A stretch of DNA of 64,000 bases from Neoscytalidium dimidiatum (Eukaryota; Ascomycota; Dothideomycetes; Botryosphaeriales; Botryosphaeriaceae), in contig CM074697.1 of assembly GCA_037367355.1 (NCBI GenBank), positions 1,364,001 to 1,428,000 of the forward strand. The letters run 5' to 3'. This document shows, in pieces, positions 46,988-57,791 of this stretch. The position numbers and the translations under genes were made by a program. Each line of letters begins with the position of its first letter. Position 1 is the stretch's first letter. The notes under the pieces were generated by a model that had not been told where the DNA came from, made no database searches, and was given only the letters and a program-made list of their open reading frames with translations.

Positions 46988-47337
46988 GAGGTATATGGAG
47001 CTTGGATATAATGTCACTTTGAAAACGTCAGCTAAATACTGTTAAGTGGAATATGGGAGGGGGTGGTTTAGTGATAGTGGACCAGGTGCCCGCTCGTATT
47101 TAGCCACTTGACATTGAAGACAGGAAAATAACGGTAGCAGCAATATGACTCCAGGCGGCGACGTCAGAATAGCTTGCATTCCATGTGATCCCGTTCACAA
47201 TATTCTAAACAAAATACAATTTCGATTGGGCCTACAGGCAAGCAACGTACAGAAAACATTCTAAACTACCAAATCACGAGAAGATTGACCGGCCTGCGAT
47301 TCGAGGGACGGCTCACTTTCCGGAATCAAGTATTTTC
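46988..47337. other. Convergent 3' region
   Basis: 350 bases between the ABC transporter and sidF, presumably both 3' UTRs. No gene is seen. Confidence 0.45.
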
Positions 47338-48729
47338 CTACAATTTTGCATTCCACGCAGCGCGGTCAGCAGATTCCAACGGCTTCTCGCGCCCGTCCCA
47401 GAAGAGCGGGCACAGCTGAAACCACTTTTCCCGGCTGCAAACCGAATGAACAGATCGTTTGTGTCCTAGGTCAACGTACTTGCCGATGACGAGGCCCTGG
47501 GAATTCTCATAGGAGAGGATAGTCGCCCCTGTGGCTCGCGGCTCGCCGACAACGTTTCCCGTCCGCGGATCATCCAGAAAGCAGTAATGAATGCAGCTGG
47601 AATACCAGGCGTTGACCCGCCGGGCACCACGGAATGACGCGTCACCGACGAGAGAATGACGCCCGCGATCGTAGTCCTGAGCGTCGTAATGGGCCCCGTA
47701 GTGATCTTCCTTTGTCAAGATGTGAGCAACTGAATGTGGAACGCAATTGGGGTGGGAGCTTACCTTTGCCCAGTAGATCTCATAATACGAGAAGCGAGAT
47801 TCGTTGAAGCGGCCGAATAAGCAGAGGACGTGGGGGTCAAAGTGCAGACGACGCAGATATTCACGGTGTTGGTCCGGCGTCCCGGTCTCATTCCAGCCTT
47901 TTGCAACACGTGAGCCATTCTGCCACGTGTTGAACAGCTGCAAATGCTCGGCATTTCGCCAGTCAACTACTTCGAGGGAGAAGTGCTCGTCTACCTCGGG
48001 AATGTAGCGACTGTACACAATTGATCCAGGGTGGGGTTTTGGGCGACGGATGGGGTGCCGAGTATACACCGGCTCGTCTGGAAACTTCATTGAGAACTCA
48101 TAGTTCTCGGGCATGATCGGGTACTCAGATAAAGGCACCCGTAAAGGACCGTCTGTTCCGTCGCCTGCCACCCAGATTGGGCGAGGGCCTGTTGGAGAAG
48201 CGGCCCCTTGCCAAAACGAACTACGAAGAATCAAGAGCTCTTCAGTATGTGCCGTTGGCTTGTCCGCGGGACGCCATGGTTTCGGGTGCTCAATACCCAA
48301 GCCAGTAGAAAGCAGTTCGCTACGGACGACGTCCTTTTCGGCGCCAAGCAGAGCAAGTCTGAAATGCTCGCATGCTGGATGAGCGAGGTATATCGCGTGG
48401 ACAATATTCCAGATCTGGGCTAAAGATGGCGCGCTGTTCCCTGTCCACTGAAACGTGGTTTGCAAACTCCGGCGTGCTCGTGCCCAAGCACTGTTGTTGG
48501 ATACGGGTGGACGTTCATTCTCGGGCGCGAACTTCAGATCCAGCCATGACAGCGAGCCGAGATGTAGCGGTTGAGGAAGAGGTTTTCCGGCTGGGGGCTG
48601 ATCTTCCAGAGTCAAGAAGAGCCGAGCCGGTGTCGTTTCGGTGGTGGTGTGTACTCGATACGTAGTAAGAAAAGGGTGCGGAAGCTTCACGACAGGATAC
48701 GGCCGTGTAGGTGTTGAGCTAGATGCCAT
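47338..48729 (-). CDS. sidF: Hydroxyornithine transacylase SidF (anhydromevalonyl-CoA dependent), peroxisomal
   Basis: Transfers the anhydromevalonyl group from CoA to N5-hydroxyornithine, giving the building block of fusarinines. Two exons, 48729-47764 and 47709-47338, giving 445 aa. The 54-nt intron keeps the frame, so an unspliced reading is also open but would insert 18 residues into [17 protein letters not shown], a conserved stretch. The C-terminal half is the AlcB/GNAT-like siderophore acyltransferase domain: [43 protein letters not shown] and [13 protein letters not shown]. The N-terminal half is a second, less conserved GNAT-like region. The last three residues are AKL, a type-1 peroxisomal signal, as expected since SidF, SidH and SidI act in peroxisomes in Aspergillus. 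The start is the first ATG. It is followed by sidH on the same strand. Confidence 0.92.
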   Translation of the reverse strand: MASSSTPTRPYPVVKLPHPFLTTYRVHTTTETTPARLFLTLEDQPPAGKPLPQPLHLGSLSWLDLKFAPENERPPVSNNSAWARARRSLQTTFQWTGNSAPSLAQIWNIVHAIYLAHPACEHFRLALLGAEKDVVRSELLSTGLGIEHPKPWRPADKPTAHTEELLILRSSFWQGAASPTGPRPIWVAGDGTDGPLRVPLSEYPIMPENYEFSMKFPDEPVYTRHPIRRPKPHPGSIVYSRYIPEVDEHFSLEVVDWRNAEHLQLFNTWQNGSRVAKGWNETGTPDQHREYLRRLHFDPHVLCLFGRFNESRFSYYEIYWAKVSSHPNCVPHSVAHILTKEDHYGAHYDAQDYDRGRHSLVGDASFRGARRVNAWYSSCIHYCFLDDPRTGNVVGEPRATGATILSYENSQGLVIGKYVDLGHKRSVHSVCSREKWFQLCPLFWDGREKPLESADRAAWNAKL

Positions 48730-49725
48730 TTTTGCCACTGCAGATGGCTAAAGGGTTTTAAGGAACCTACAGTGGAAAGCGTTAACGATTCGTTTTGAGT
48801 GTAACCAGGAAAGCCTCGAACGGTGGAGACCAACCTCAGCAAGGTATGCAGAGCTGCGCAGTGGTGGAAGTCAGAAGCAATGTATGATCCCGTCAAGATT
48901 GCGATATCCGCAAGCTATATAGCTTCTGTAAAAGTAAGCTCACAAAGTGGCTGTCCCTTTCACTCACCTTGAGCTACCTCTTGCCCAATCCGGAAATCTT
49001 CGAGGGTCTCAGTAATCTACAGCAGGGGCCAACGAGTCGTAGTGGGTCCTGCGGTCTGATCTGAAGCGTTGCATGAGTTGCATATTGCCGGTACTCCCCG
49101 CGCGAGACTTCCGATAACGGATCGACAGTCCGATAGTACCAGGAATGGGGCGCCGAGGACGAATGGTTCCCACTCTTTGTATAAGCGAAGCCAAGACGGC
49201 GCTTGATTGAGCTTACTCGGAAATACATGCTCTCGGCAACCGGCCATCTGATAAGCTGGAAATTCCGGAATTGGCGCAAAATTAGCGTTCGAGTGGGCAC
49301 TCGCGCGCGGTTGGCCATCGCCTCCCTCGGACCGCGGCGCTTGTCCGAGAATCTGTCTGTTAAGGCCGATACTGCCTTCGGAGTAAAGCAGTTCCACGAG
49401 GCTACTCTATCGTATTTTCCTTCCGAGATCCGTCGTTTGTGAGACCTTTTCCTTGGCGACTGATGCTGCCGTCCAGAACACGCCCAATTGCAAACCACAC
49501 TCAATCATCGCCAAGAAAACAGCCACCGAGACCCGCAAACGACGATGACACGACTGCCGACAGCGAAAGCTACGCCACGGCAACAAGTGCCCTACCTTTC
49601 GTTTCTGCCACATATGCGGCCACGCGGATGGATTTTTCCGAGAGGAGAAAGGTGGAGGTTGAGGAGACACGAAGCAATTCAATTAGATAAAATCTTGCTC
49701 AACAATGTAGCATTTGCCCACCCTC
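48730..49725. promoter_or_regulatory. sidF upstream / sidH downstream region
   Basis: 996 bases with no supported gene. It carries a perfect GATA element at 49246-49254 and a CCAAT box (ATTGG at 49270-49274) 15 bases further on. Confidence 0.5.
49246..49254 (+). promoter_or_regulatory. Iron-type GATA site (ATCTGATAA)
   Basis: A perfect ATCWGATAA about 520 bases upstream of sidF, next to a reverse CCAAT box. The pairing of GATA repressor and CCAAT-complex/HapX sites is typical of fungal iron genes, but I did not find the full HapX spacing motif here. Confidence 0.7.
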
Positions 49726-50601
49726 TCACAACTTTGAATTCGTCCAATGGGCCGGGCGTTTCTCCACAAATGCCTTGATGCCCTCGGCAAAATTGGGGCT
49801 GTCCATCATACGGGGGTACCAATGCTTTTCCAGAATAGAGACTGCCTCTTCCACGCCGCTCGCCTCCCAGCTCAGGCGAATGCCGAGGCGACCCACGATC
49901 AAAGAGTCTGGGCTGTTGCTGCACATATCTTGCGCAATCTGGACAGCAACCCGAACGACGTCAGCGCTCGAATCAACTAGTCTATTAACAAGGCCCCACT
50001 CGTAGAGCGTCTCTGCGGTGACCTCTCTGCCGGTCAGGACAAGTTCTGACGTGCGTTGCAGTCCGATGGTTCTCTCTAGCCGCGGCAGACACCCTGCCAC
50101 AGGGGCTATTCCCCGCTTCGCCTCCGGTAGGGAGAAAACAGCGGACGAGGAAGCTACGATGAGATCGCAGTTGGCCACCATTTCGAAACCGCCTCCCATG
50201 GCCATGCCGTTCACCGCAGCGATAATCGGCTTCTTGCCTGCTCGGCGGGGCAAACCAGCAAGGCCTGGGGCTGTCATGTCATTGACAACGCCGGCTTTGT
50301 TCAACTCATGCCATTCTGACAATCTCCGTCAAATTCGAGTCAGAATCAGGGGACATTGAGTGCTGAGCGTACCATGTAGGTCAGCCCCGGTGCAGAAGGC
50401 CCGCCCGACGCCGGTGATAATGCCAACCCATAGGCTATCGTCGCGGTCGAAGAGTTTCCAAATCTCGCTGATCTGGTCGCTCATAAGCTTGTCGATACAG
50501 TTCAGCTTCTCGGGCCTGTTCAAAGTGACTTGAAGAACTCGCTCATGGGGGAAAGAAACGTGGAAATGTCTGAATTGCGCGGGCATCGATTTGAGAGCCA
50601 T
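49726..50601 (-). CDS. sidH: Enoyl-CoA hydratase SidH (mevalonyl-CoA dehydration), peroxisomal
   Basis: Crotonase-fold enzyme that converts mevalonyl-CoA to anhydromevalonyl-CoA for fusarinine synthesis. Two exons, 50601-50373 and 50315-49726, with a 57-nt intron, giving 272 aa. Family features: VTLNRPEKLNCIDKLM, GVGRAFCTGADLHG (oxyanion loop 1, split at the intron), PIIAAVNGMAMGGGFEMVANC (oxyanion loop 2), FSLPEAKRGIAPVAGCLPRL, and a late GIKAFVEKRPAHW. It ends in SKL, a canonical PTS1. It is divergent from sidD and shares a 557-bp promoter containing a GATA site. The context and tag make SidH more likely than a general beta-oxidation hydratase. Confidence 0.92.
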
Positions 50602-51158
50602 GGATGATAGAGGTGTCGTTTTTTGACTAGTTTTCTGACTAGTTGCCTTTACCCGAATTTATGTTATCTTCCCTTGGAGAGTCTATGCTTTCAGGCCCCT
50701 GCGTGGCGTGCATTCCGGACTGCGCCTTCATTCTAGCGCGTACAATCGATTGGTATCAAGATCCGCTTTCCTGGACTGCACGGAGCTTGCCAGAGAATAC
50801 GAGTGTGTGGCACATGCCGTGAAGGAGAGGTAGCTGACTTGACTCCGAACCTAAGTCTGGAATTAGTCCCACACACATCCATGCCGATGCCCGGACGCAC
50901 GCACCGTTCACGGCGTTTCGTCTCAATGGTATGACCCGCCCATCTTATCAGATGATCGGGGTTCCGCGTAGACGGCCAACGTCTTCGGTATACAAATGTT
51001 ACGTGCGTAGGTTACGAGAACACAGCAACACCTTCCCCATCCGTCTTTTCCACACGAATCAGGTTTGACTACCCCGGGAGTGCGCTGTATTGGACTAAGC
51101 AGACACTCCTCATGAGTTGCTACTCAATCTGACATTCTGGAAGCAGGCAGCTGGCAGC
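50602..51158. promoter_or_regulatory. Bidirectional sidH/sidD promoter
   Basis: 557 bases between divergent starts. It contains a perfect GATA element and a reverse CCAAT box (ATTGG, 50749-50753). No gene within. Confidence 0.65.
50945..50953 (-). promoter_or_regulatory. Iron-type GATA site (ATCTGATAA)
   Basis: TTATCAGAT on the plus strand, a perfect ATCWGATAA in reverse, about 210 bases upstream of sidD and 345 from sidH. Confidence 0.75.
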
Positions 51159-54100
51159 ATGGGTACTACACCTATAGCCGACATAACTGATGTAAATCAG
51201 CAGAAAAACGGATCTCTCGATATGCCGTTAACAGACAGGGCTTGCGGCGTAGACTTCAAGTCTTACGAGATTCCTGGACTTGCATCTGATCGAGACACCT
51301 CTCCGACAGGCATGAGAGAAGAAGTCATGCTTTTGTCTTGGCTCATTGTGCTCCTGCGGACCCGAGAAAGTAGCCAGATCCGTTTCGACTGGACCTACAA
51401 ATCCGGTCTGGAATACGAGACAGCCAACGGATCTATTTCATTGGACAAGGTGATGGAATCACTGCAAGACTGCATCGAAAAGGTCTCTGCAGCGGTCTTA
51501 GACGTTATGATGACAGTCGCACCTGTTCAGCGGACCGCCATGTCAGGCCCTGTTTCTCTCCTCTTGAGCACCAGTTCTCTATCTAAGTCGTCTGAGGAAG
51601 TGAGAGATGAAGTGAGTGCATGGCCAATTGCAGCGAGTTTATGGCTGACTATTTTGACCAAAGGGTGTACTTCATTTCGAGGTATGTTTTGCGAATGATC
51701 GCCTCGGCATTCGCCTTGTATGGCACTCCAAAAATGTGCCCCAATTTACCGTGGAGCGTCACATTGATATACTGGTTGAAACCGTACGAAGGTGTATCTC
51801 AAATCCTGATACATCCATCGAGGACTGCCTTCAACCCACCTTAAGAGATCTAGACGACATATGGGGTTGGAACCACGCCCTACCTACAGCATACGACTTT
51901 TGCATGCATGACCTGATATCCGAGCGAGCTCAAAAGTCACTTGATAAAATGGCCATCTTCTCCTGGGACGGTAGCTTGACATACGCTCAAATCGACCAGT
52001 ACTCGACATTCATAGCGTACTCGCTCAAAGAGGCGGGTGTCAAGTTGCATGACGTCGTACCAGCTTGTTTCGATAAATCAAGATGGACGATCGTCGCGGT
52101 GCTCGCCGTGATGAAAGTCGGCGCAACATTCGCCCTTATGGATCCAACACTTCCACTTGCCCGCTTGCAGAACATGGCGGCTCAAGTGGGTGCCAAGACG
52201 CTGCTCACTTCTCGCAAACAGCACGGCTTGTCGACTTCCATCTTGCCGGGTGGAACGTACATTGTCGTAGAGGATGACACATTCCCGCGAGATTCCACCA
52301 TGGAAATGCTTCCAAAATTGGCACCCGTGCCGCCATCAGCTCTGATGTACATCATCTTCACCTCCGGCAGCACTGGCACGCCGAAAGGTGTCACCATCTC
52401 CCACAGGACCTACACGAGCAGTGCCATCCCCCGAGCGAAGGCGGTCGGGTATTCGGAAGACTGGCGAGTCCTTGATTTTGCATCCTACGCCTTCGACGTC
52501 AGCATCGACAGCATGCTGTTGACGGTCGCAAATGGTGGCTGTCTATGCATCCCGTCCGACGAGGACCGGCTGAACGACATCAACGAGGTGATGCGAAAGA
52601 TGCAGGTCAACTACGCTGGGATCACGCCCTCCGTGGCCCGGATTCTGGAGCCGGATGTTATAGCGTCCCTCCATGCACTGGGGCTAGGAGGGGAGGCGGC
52701 CTCGACGAGAGATGTTGCGCTATGGGGTCGCCAGACCAGAATAGTCATCGGCTACGGTCCTTGCGAATGCACCATCGGATGCACGGTCAACTGCAGCGCT
52801 GCTACGGGTAGGGATTACATCTCCATCGGCACAGGGAATGGAGCGAACATCTGGATCGTCGACCCGAACGATCACGATTCGCTTGCACCGGTGGGCGCTG
52901 TTGGGGAGTTGCTCGTCGAGGGTCCAATTGTAGGACAGGGATACCTGAACGACCCGGACAAAACAGCAGCCTCCTTCATCGAGGATCCATCCTGGCTTGT
53001 TGCTGGCTGGAAGGGCCATGCTGGCCGATGCGGGCGTCTATACAAGACCGGAGACCTTGGCAGATACGACCCGGACGGTTCTGGAGGCATCGTGTTTGCT
53101 GGACGGAAAGACACCCAAGTTAAACTACGTGGGCAGCGTGTCGAACTCGGCGAGATTGAGAGCCAGCTCAGGGCCGGGCTGCCTTCCGACATCAGTGTGA
53201 TCGCGGAGGTGATTGTGCCTCAAGGGTGTGGAGTCCAGCATACGCTGGTGGCATTTGTCGCTTCCCAGACCAACAATGGGTACGGAGACAACGAGATCCG
53301 CACGGTACAACCGTCCAAAGAGCTGCGCGCTATGCTTTCGAAAGCCGATGTGGAGCTGGCCAAGGCCGTGCCACGCTATATGGTGCCTACCGCTTACGTA
53401 CCTGTCAATCGGATTCCCGTCTTGATATCAGGTAAGATTGATCGCAAGACACTCAGACAATTCGGCCGGACGGTGGACTTGCGGCAGATTGATCAAGGCA
53501 CCACGAGTGCCGCACGCGAGTTGAGTGACCTCGAAAAGCGCCTTCGGCAGGCCTGGAGCCAGGTTCTAAGCCTTGACGTAGAAGACATCCGGACAGACGA
53601 CAACTTCTTTGCACTAGGCGGCGATTCAGTGGCGGCGATGAGACTTGTATCTGTCTGCCGAGATCATGGACTCGGTCTCTCCGTCACCAGCACCTTTGGG
53701 AACCCCATCCTCTCAGCGATGGCTGATGTCGCGAACGTGATCGACTCGCAGACACGCCTTGAGGTGGCCCCCTTTTCAATGATTTCCCAAGACGTCGATA
53801 GCGCCCGTCGTGAAGCATCGCGCGCTTGTGAGACAGATCAGACGTCTATCGAAGACATATACCCCTCCACTCCCACACAGCAATCGTTGTTCACCTTCGC
53901 GCTTAAATCAACCAAGGCATACATTGCCCAGCGAGTGGCGCGAATTTCACCGCACGTGGATCTTAATGCATGGAAACATGCGTGGGAGGAGGTGGTTGCA
54001 GCGAACCCCATACTGCGTAGTCGTCTGGCACAGGTACAAGAGCCTGGCCTCCAGCAGATCGTCCTGAAGGAAGGCATAACCTGGAGACGTTCGTCAAATC

Positions 54101-57100
54101 TAGCGCAATATCTCGAAAACGACCGTAAGGAAAAGATGGAGCTAGGTCAAAGTCTTTCTCGGTATGCCATCGTTACGCCGCCAAACGACGGAACGCGATA
54201 TATGGTCTGGACCATTCACCATGTACTCTACGACGGATGGTCGGAGCCGCTACTGCTGGAGCAGGTCAGAAACTTGTTGCAGCATCAACCCACCCAGGTC
54301 CCGGCGCAGATGAAGGACTTCGTCAAATGGGTGCGCAGTACGGATGACGTCGCCACGCGAGAGTTCTGGCGGGGGGAACTGCAAGGCGCTGTTGGACCTC
54401 AGTTCCCACGCTTGCCCTCCAGAGACTACTTGCCCACCCCGAACGCCATGATTGAACGACAGATATCGCTCGAGATGAGTGCTAGATCGCCTTTCACAAT
54501 GGCAACAGTGATCCGTGGTGCTTGGGCCCTCGTAGCGTCGAAGCACGCAGAAAACGACGATGTCGTGTTCGGTGAGACGCTCACCGGTCGTGACATTTCG
54601 CTGCCGGGGGTCGAAAGCATCGTGGGTCCGTTGATTGCAACGGTGCCTGTCCGCATACGTATCCAGCGATCGAATACCATCGAGGCCTATCTGCAGGCCG
54701 TGCAGCAAGGCGTGTTGGCCCGGACACCGTACCAGCACATGGGTTTCCAAAACATCAGAAGGGTTAGCCAAGATGCCCAAATCGCATGCGAGACGGGCAC
54801 AGGTCTGGTAATTCAGCCGGAACCGGAGTACGTGGGAGACGACCTCGGCTTCACTCGTGGAGACGTTGTGCGGGAAGCGCTCCACTTCAATGCATACCCG
54901 GTCATGCTGGCGTTTGGGATACAGAAGGGTGGCATCAGGGTTTGCGCTAGTTTCGACAAGAGCCTGGTCGATGTTGCTCAAATGCGCCGGATCCTTGCGC
55001 AGCTGGAAGTGGTGTGTTCGCAATTGACTAGGGGCCCTCTTTCTAGACGAGTCGGCCAGATATCTTGCCTGCCCGAGGCGGAGATAGACCAGATCTGGCG
55101 GTGGAACCAGACCCCTCCATTGTCCTTCGAGGAGTCTTCGCAAAGTCTCCGCACAGACGAAAACACAAGGCCGGGCTCCATCTATCCTCGTGCTGTGATT
55201 CCTTGGGTCTGTGACTCACAGAATCCATCGCTTTTGTCTCCCATCGGTTGCGTCGGCGAGCTCTGGCTTGAGGGGAATTTCCTACCTGGCGATAGTGTCG
55301 AGTCTCCAGCATGGCTTGTCACCGGAAGTTCCACCTGCGTGGGACGCATGGGAAGAGTGCAACCGACTGACGACATGGCCCAGTTGCTGGAGAGTGGCAG
55401 CCTGGTATTTGTCCGCCGAAAAGATGCAGTGTTGAGGATCCAGAGCCACGTGATTGATCTCGCGGAATTGAAGTCTCACTTCTCAAGGCATCTCACACCA
55501 AACATCCGTACAGCCGTGGCTGTGATCACGTTAAACTCGGACAGCCGCCAACGGCCCTCAGAGCAAGAACTAGTTGTCTTTGTGGAGCAACCAGCTTCTG
55601 AAGGAGAGACTGTCGAAATCATGCCGGCAGGGCATAATTTCACTAGTGATGGCGAGGATGTGCAAATTGTTGCAAAGATTCCCGCTAGCCTTACTGTGGC
55701 GCTAAAGAAGCTCGACAAGTCCATTCATGACTCCCTCATGCCATATATGGTCCCCTTCGCGTACATCATAGTCGACAAAATCCCCACCGCTACGGGACAA
55801 TCACATCACAGCTTCCTGAGCCAGCTCATCTCGTCTGTCCCTCGAGAGCTGCTCAGCCAGCTTCGAGAAGGCATGAAAAAGGCGTGGATGAAGACCGTGA
55901 CGCAGCCAACCTTGACGCGTGCAGAGGATGTGCTGCGGTCTTCTTGGGCAGGGCTTCTCGGCGTCGCTCCTGAACAGATCGACGTCGACGCCAATTTCTT
56001 CCGCCTTGGAGGCGACTCTGTTTTGGCGATGAAGCTGGTTTCGACTCTCCGTGCGCAAGGATTTCGCCTGTCAGTGGCAGATATTTTCCAGCACATGCGT
56101 CTTTGCGATGCGGCTAAGGTTATGACGCTAAACTCTGCGCCAGCACTAACAGTGATACAGCCCTATAAGCCGTTCTCGACGCTAAGTCAGGTGGATGTGG
56201 ATGCGTTCTTGTCCCAGGTAGTGCGGCCGAAGATTGCGGATCCTCGTTGGACTGTGCAAGATGTGTACCCGGTGACGGATACGCAATCACTCGATGTCGG
56301 AGCAACCGTTAATGCACCGAGGACGTCGGTTCAGTACACAATGTTGTATTTTGAGGAAGTAGATCAAGAACGGTTGCTGTATGCTTGCAACGAGCTGGTC
56401 AAGACTAATGATATCCTGCGCACTGTATTCATTCAAGCAGGCTCGGACACGCTTCAAGTAGTCCTGAAAGAGCTAGACGTTCCTTTGGCAACGCAACAAG
56501 CCGACAGGGATCTTGAGCAATACGTCGCCGACCTCTGCACAGTGGACATCGATGCAGATTTCGCCCTCGGTTCACCGTTTCTCAAGATCGTCCACATTCA
56601 AGGCGCCGGTAGTCAAAGCTGCCTCGTCATCCGCTTATCTCACGCCCAATACGATGGTGTGTCCCTGCCCCGCCTGCTTCAAGACCTGGATGCCTTATAC
56701 ACGGGCGCCGCTATCATCAATTTCGAGCCGTACTCCTCGTATATCGCACATACCCATGATACCCGCTTGCAAGATCCAGCGCTCACCTACTGGCGCGACC
56801 TTCTCGCCGGCTCTACCCCGTCCGTCCTCGTCGGCCCATCCGCCCAACCCGCCGATAAAGCACTATTTCTTTCGCATCCCGTCGACATGTCGCAGCGGCC
56901 CCACGAAGCCACCACCGCAACCCTGCTAGCGGCAGCCTGGGCACTGGTACTCGCCCGCCGTCTCCGCACCTCGGACGTTGTCTTCGGCAGTATCACGTCC
57001 GGCCGCACCGCAGACCTGGGAGGCGTCGAGAATGTCATCGGTCCGTGCTATGCCTTCACGCCCGTCAGGGTGCGCTTCCAGGCGCGCTGGACCACGGCCG

Positions 57101-57489
57101 ACCTCCTGCGCGCCGTGCAGCGGCAAAGCGCCAAGTCGGCGGCTCACGACTTCGTCGGCTTCAGGAGGATCGCTGCGGCTGTGGGGTGGTCGACGCCGTC
57201 GGCTGAGGAGACTTGCTTTGACTCGGTCATCCATTATCAGGACGCAGAAGAGGATTTCGATACGATGCCTTTCGGGCGCGGCACTTGCAAGGTCGATGTC
57301 GCGAAGCCGCATGGCGATGCGGCGCGGCCATTGAAGGCTGTTTCGTTTGTGCGCGGCGGGCAGACGCACGTTGGAGTTTGTTGCAGTGAGAGGGATCCAG
57401 CGTTCGCGGACGCGGTGTTGGAGCAGCTGGTTGCGGCTGTGCGGGAGTTGACGGCCCCGCCGTCGGAGAGTCTGGTGCTTCATGGCTAA
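51159..57489 (+). CDS. sidD: Extracellular siderophore NRPS, fusarinine synthetase SidD/NPS6
   Basis: Two exons, 51159-51611 and 51664-57489, giving 2092 aa, close to Aspergillus SidD. Order: an N-terminal partial domain (1-200); adenylation A1 (about 215-745) with FTSGSTGTPKGVTISHR, GYGPCECTIG, YKTGDLGRYDP and GRKDTQVKLRGQRVELGE; carrier T1 (DNFFALGGDSVAAMRL, about 800); condensation C1 (IHHVLYDGWSEP, about 1001). Then comes a short degenerate second A lacking the ATP-binding core, keeping only remnants such as VRRKDAVLRIQSHVIDLAEL; T2 (DANFFRLGGDSVLAMKL, about 1591); and C2 (RLSHAQYDGVSLP, about 1809). This A-T-C-dA-T-C plan is that of NPS6/SidD, which joins three anhydromevalonyl-hydroxyornithine units by ester bonds into fusarinine C. 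It is cytosolic, with carrier Ser residues needing phosphopantetheine. It is divergent from sidH. Confidence 0.95.
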
Positions 57490-57791
57490 TTGTTTCCGAT
57501 AGATTGATGACTTGTTCTACATAGACTTGCTTATTTTGAACACTATTCGCAATGATAAGCTCGGTCTCTCATCACCGTATGATGCGTTGCATGACAGGTG
57601 AGACCTGGTATTGGGCCTGATCACAGCTAGGCCGTTTCTCTATGGACGGTCTTACCCATGGCCTTTACGGTCGCCGCTTCAACTCACCTCTTCACCTGTT
57701 CCAGTCCCACAACTACCTGTCGGCGCGTATTGATGTTCATCAAAGAGGCAATCAACTAGCATTGAGTACTAAGGAAAACTGTATCTCTACC
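57490..57791. other. Convergent 3' region
   Basis: 302 bases between sidD and the following minus-strand gene. Nothing else is seen. Confidence 0.45.
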
